This document shows, in pieces, positions 21,666 to 23,047 of a DNA stretch of 23,047 nucleotides. The stretch lies in assembly GCA_963578625.1 (NCBI GenBank), contig CAUZEO010000038.1, positions 1 through 23,047 of the forward strand, written 5' to 3'. Made by a program: the position numbers and the translations under genes. The notes under the pieces are model-generated. The model was not told the DNA's origin. It searched no databases and saw nothing but the letters and a program-made list of their open reading frames with translations. The DNA comes from CAUZEO01 sp963578625 (GTDB taxonomy: Bacteria > Verrucomicrobiota > Kiritimatiellia > SLOV01). How positions within the stretch are numbered: position 1 is the first letter of the stretch; the number at the start of each line of letters is the position of its first letter.

Positions 21666-23047
21666 CCTGATTCGCGAGGAGCGAATCGACGAAATCAACG
21701 CGACAGCGCGGGAATATCGGCACGAAAAGACCGGCGCGCGGATTCTTTCCATGCTCACGAAGGACACCAACAAGGTCTTCGGTATTACTTTCCGCACGCC
21801 GCCCTCCGATTCCACCGGGGTTGCTCACATCCTGGAGCACAGCGTCCTCTGTGGGTCAAAGAAGTACCCGGTCAAGGAACCATTCGTGGAGCTTCTTAAG
21901 GGCTCGGTTCAGACTTTTCTCAATGCCTTCACCTACCCCGACAAGACGTGCTATCCGGTGGCCAGCGAGAACTTGAAGGACTTCTACAACCTGATGGATG
22001 TCTACCTGGACGCGGTCTTTTATCCCCATATCACGGATCAGATCTTTCAGCAGGAAGGTTGGCACTACGAATTGGAGAGTCCGGATGCGCCTCTGACCTA
22101 CAAGGGCGTCGTGTACAACGAAATGAAAGGCGCCTATTCCAATCCGGAAGACGTGCTCTCGGAGCTGAGTCAGCAGGTCCTCTTTCCCGACAATACCTAC
22201 GGTTGCGATTCCGGTGGCGATCCGAAGCATATCCCTGGCCTTACCTACCGGCAGCTCAAGGATTTCCATACGTCTCTCTATCACCCTTCAAACAGCTACA
22301 TCTACTTTTACGGCGACGACGATCCGGAGGAACGTCTCCGCAGAATCAATGACTATCTGAACTCGTTCGAGGCCCGCGACCCGAATTCCTCGATCGAAGA
22401 ACAGGGGCCCCTGGCTGAGCCCATCCGAATGGTAAGAAAATACGATCCCGGTGAAGAAGGGAACGGGGATGCGCGGTGCATGTTCTCGATCAACTGGCTC
22501 TGGCCGCGGATTACGGATGCGGACGCCAATCTTGCGCTTGGAATACTAGCGTATACCTTGATCGGGACTTCGGCAGGCCCCCTGCGGAAAGCGTTGATCG
22601 ACTCGGGACTGGGCGAAGATTTAACGGGACCGGGTTTTGCCGGCTATCTCCTGCAGATCTATTTTGGCACAGGGCTCCGTGGCATACGCTCCGACGACAT
22701 CGAGCCAGTCGAAAAGCTCATCTGGACCACGCTGGAGTCCCTGGCAAAGGACGGAATCGATCGAGAGATTCTGGAAGCATCGTTCAACACGTTCGAATTT
22801 CGAATGCGGGAGAGTAATAGCGGAGGATTTCCCCGCGGACTTTCCTACATGCTCTCGGCCCTTAATTTCTGGCTCTACGACGGGGATCCGCTGGAGCCCC
22901 TGAAGTTTGAGGGGCCACTACAACGAGTCCGGAGCTCTTTCGATAATGATCAGAGATTCTTCGAGAAACTCATCGAGGATAATTTCCTGAATAATACCCA
23001 CCGTGCCGTGGTGATCATGGAACCGGAAGCCGGGTACAGCCGACTGG
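21652..23047 (+). CDS. M16C-family metalloprotease (PreP-type presequence peptidase), 3' end beyond window
   Basis: The first 465 residues of a zinc protease that runs off the end of the window (full length in this family is near 970). The inverted zinc motif HxxEH is present as HILEH (59-63: His59, Glu62, His63), followed by SVLCGSKKYPVKEPFVELLKGSVQTFLNA, the signature of the PreP/CYM1 group. The further glutamate zinc ligand is in the VVYNEMKGAYSNPEDV segment (about 155-165). Then come the LYHPSNSYIYFYGD strand and the LIGTSAGPLRKALIDSGLG segment of the second domain. These enzymes degrade unstructured peptides in the cytosol. The start is set at ATG 21652 because no upstream in-frame start exists after the stop at 21586-21588; AGG lies 5-6 bases before it. 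Regulation may involve the short frame overlapping its start. Confidence 0.93.
   Translation, partial: MNGFDLIREERIDEINATAREYRHEKTGARILSMLTKDTNKVFGITFRTPPSDSTGVAHILEHSVLCGSKKYPVKEPFVELLKGSVQTFLNAFTYPDKTCYPVASENLKDFYNLMDVYLDAVFYPHITDQIFQQEGWHYELESPDAPLTYKGVVYNEMKGAYSNPEDVLSELSQQVLFPDNTYGCDSGGDPKHIPGLTYRQLKDFHTSLYHPSNSYIYFYGDDDPEERLRRINDYLNSFEARDPNSSIEEQGPLAEPIRMVRKYDPGEEGNGDARCMFSINWLWPRITDADANLALGILAYTLIGTSAGPLRKALIDSGLGEDLTGPGFAGYLLQIYFGTGLRGIRSDDIEPVEKLIWTTLESLAKDGIDREILEASFNTFEFRMRESNSGGFPRGLSYMLSALNFWLYDGDPLEPLKFEGPLQRVRSSFDNDQRFFEKLIEDNFLNNTHRAVVIMEPEAGYSRL

Overview
The window is GC-rich bacterial chromosome. It looks like a free-living Gram-negative heterotroph with a large, loosely packed genome, such as a planctomycete, verrucomicrobium, lentisphaerian or Hydrogenedentes-like lineage. 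This rests on the gene content: several Gfo/Idh/MocA dehydrogenases, orphan beta-propeller glycosidase-like proteins, phytanoyl-CoA-dioxygenase and sugar-isomerase-like proteins, an FHA/SpoIIE signalling relic, and many long palindromic intergenic repeats. No rRNA, tRNA, CRISPR array or complete mobile element was found, so the assignment is an inference.

Left third (1-9948), carbohydrate module. On the + strand are the C-terminal end of a discoidin-like protein, a Gfo/Idh/MocA oxidoreductase that seems to start at an ATC codon, a GH4 NAD-dependent glycosidase with its own promoter-like sequence, a beta-propeller glycosidase-like protein and a second Gfo/Idh/MocA oxidoreductase. Convergent to these, on the - strand, are a second propeller protein (a relative of the first), a GH32-like glycosidase and a short unrecognised protein whose start lies 5 bp from the GH32-like stop. 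Together they read as uptake-independent processing of one family of glycosides by hydrolysis and NAD-dependent redox steps. The substrate cannot be read from the sequence.

Middle (9949-16149). A 613-bp stretch with no convincing gene carries a relic of a dispersed repeat and two hairpin elements. Then come a TetR repressor and an ABC-F ATPase in an ATGA-overlapping operon with a likely self-regulatory operator. Divergent from it is a decayed FHA-SpoIIE-HATPase regulator gene with two in-frame amber stops, a one-base frameshift and a missing core. Convergent to the relic are queF (queuosine pathway) and a fusion of a CinA/PncC-like domain to a nucleotidyltransferase of the NMN adenylyltransferase type.

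Right third (16150-23047). An AsmA-like membrane-anchored protein overlaps a HerA/DUF87-type ATPase of about 828 residues, a tightly coupled pair of unknown role. Next are a TIM-barrel sugar isomerase/epimerase-like protein, a 278-bp AT-richer spacer, a phytanoyl-CoA dioxygenase-family protein and the first 465 residues of an M16C (PreP-type) metalloprotease that runs off the window behind a short leader reading frame.

The most unusual structural signal is the set of long imperfect palindromes between genes (4681-4852, 6071-6110, 10455-10500, 10527-10555, 15803-15942). They fall into at least two sequence families with REPIN/MITE-like architecture.
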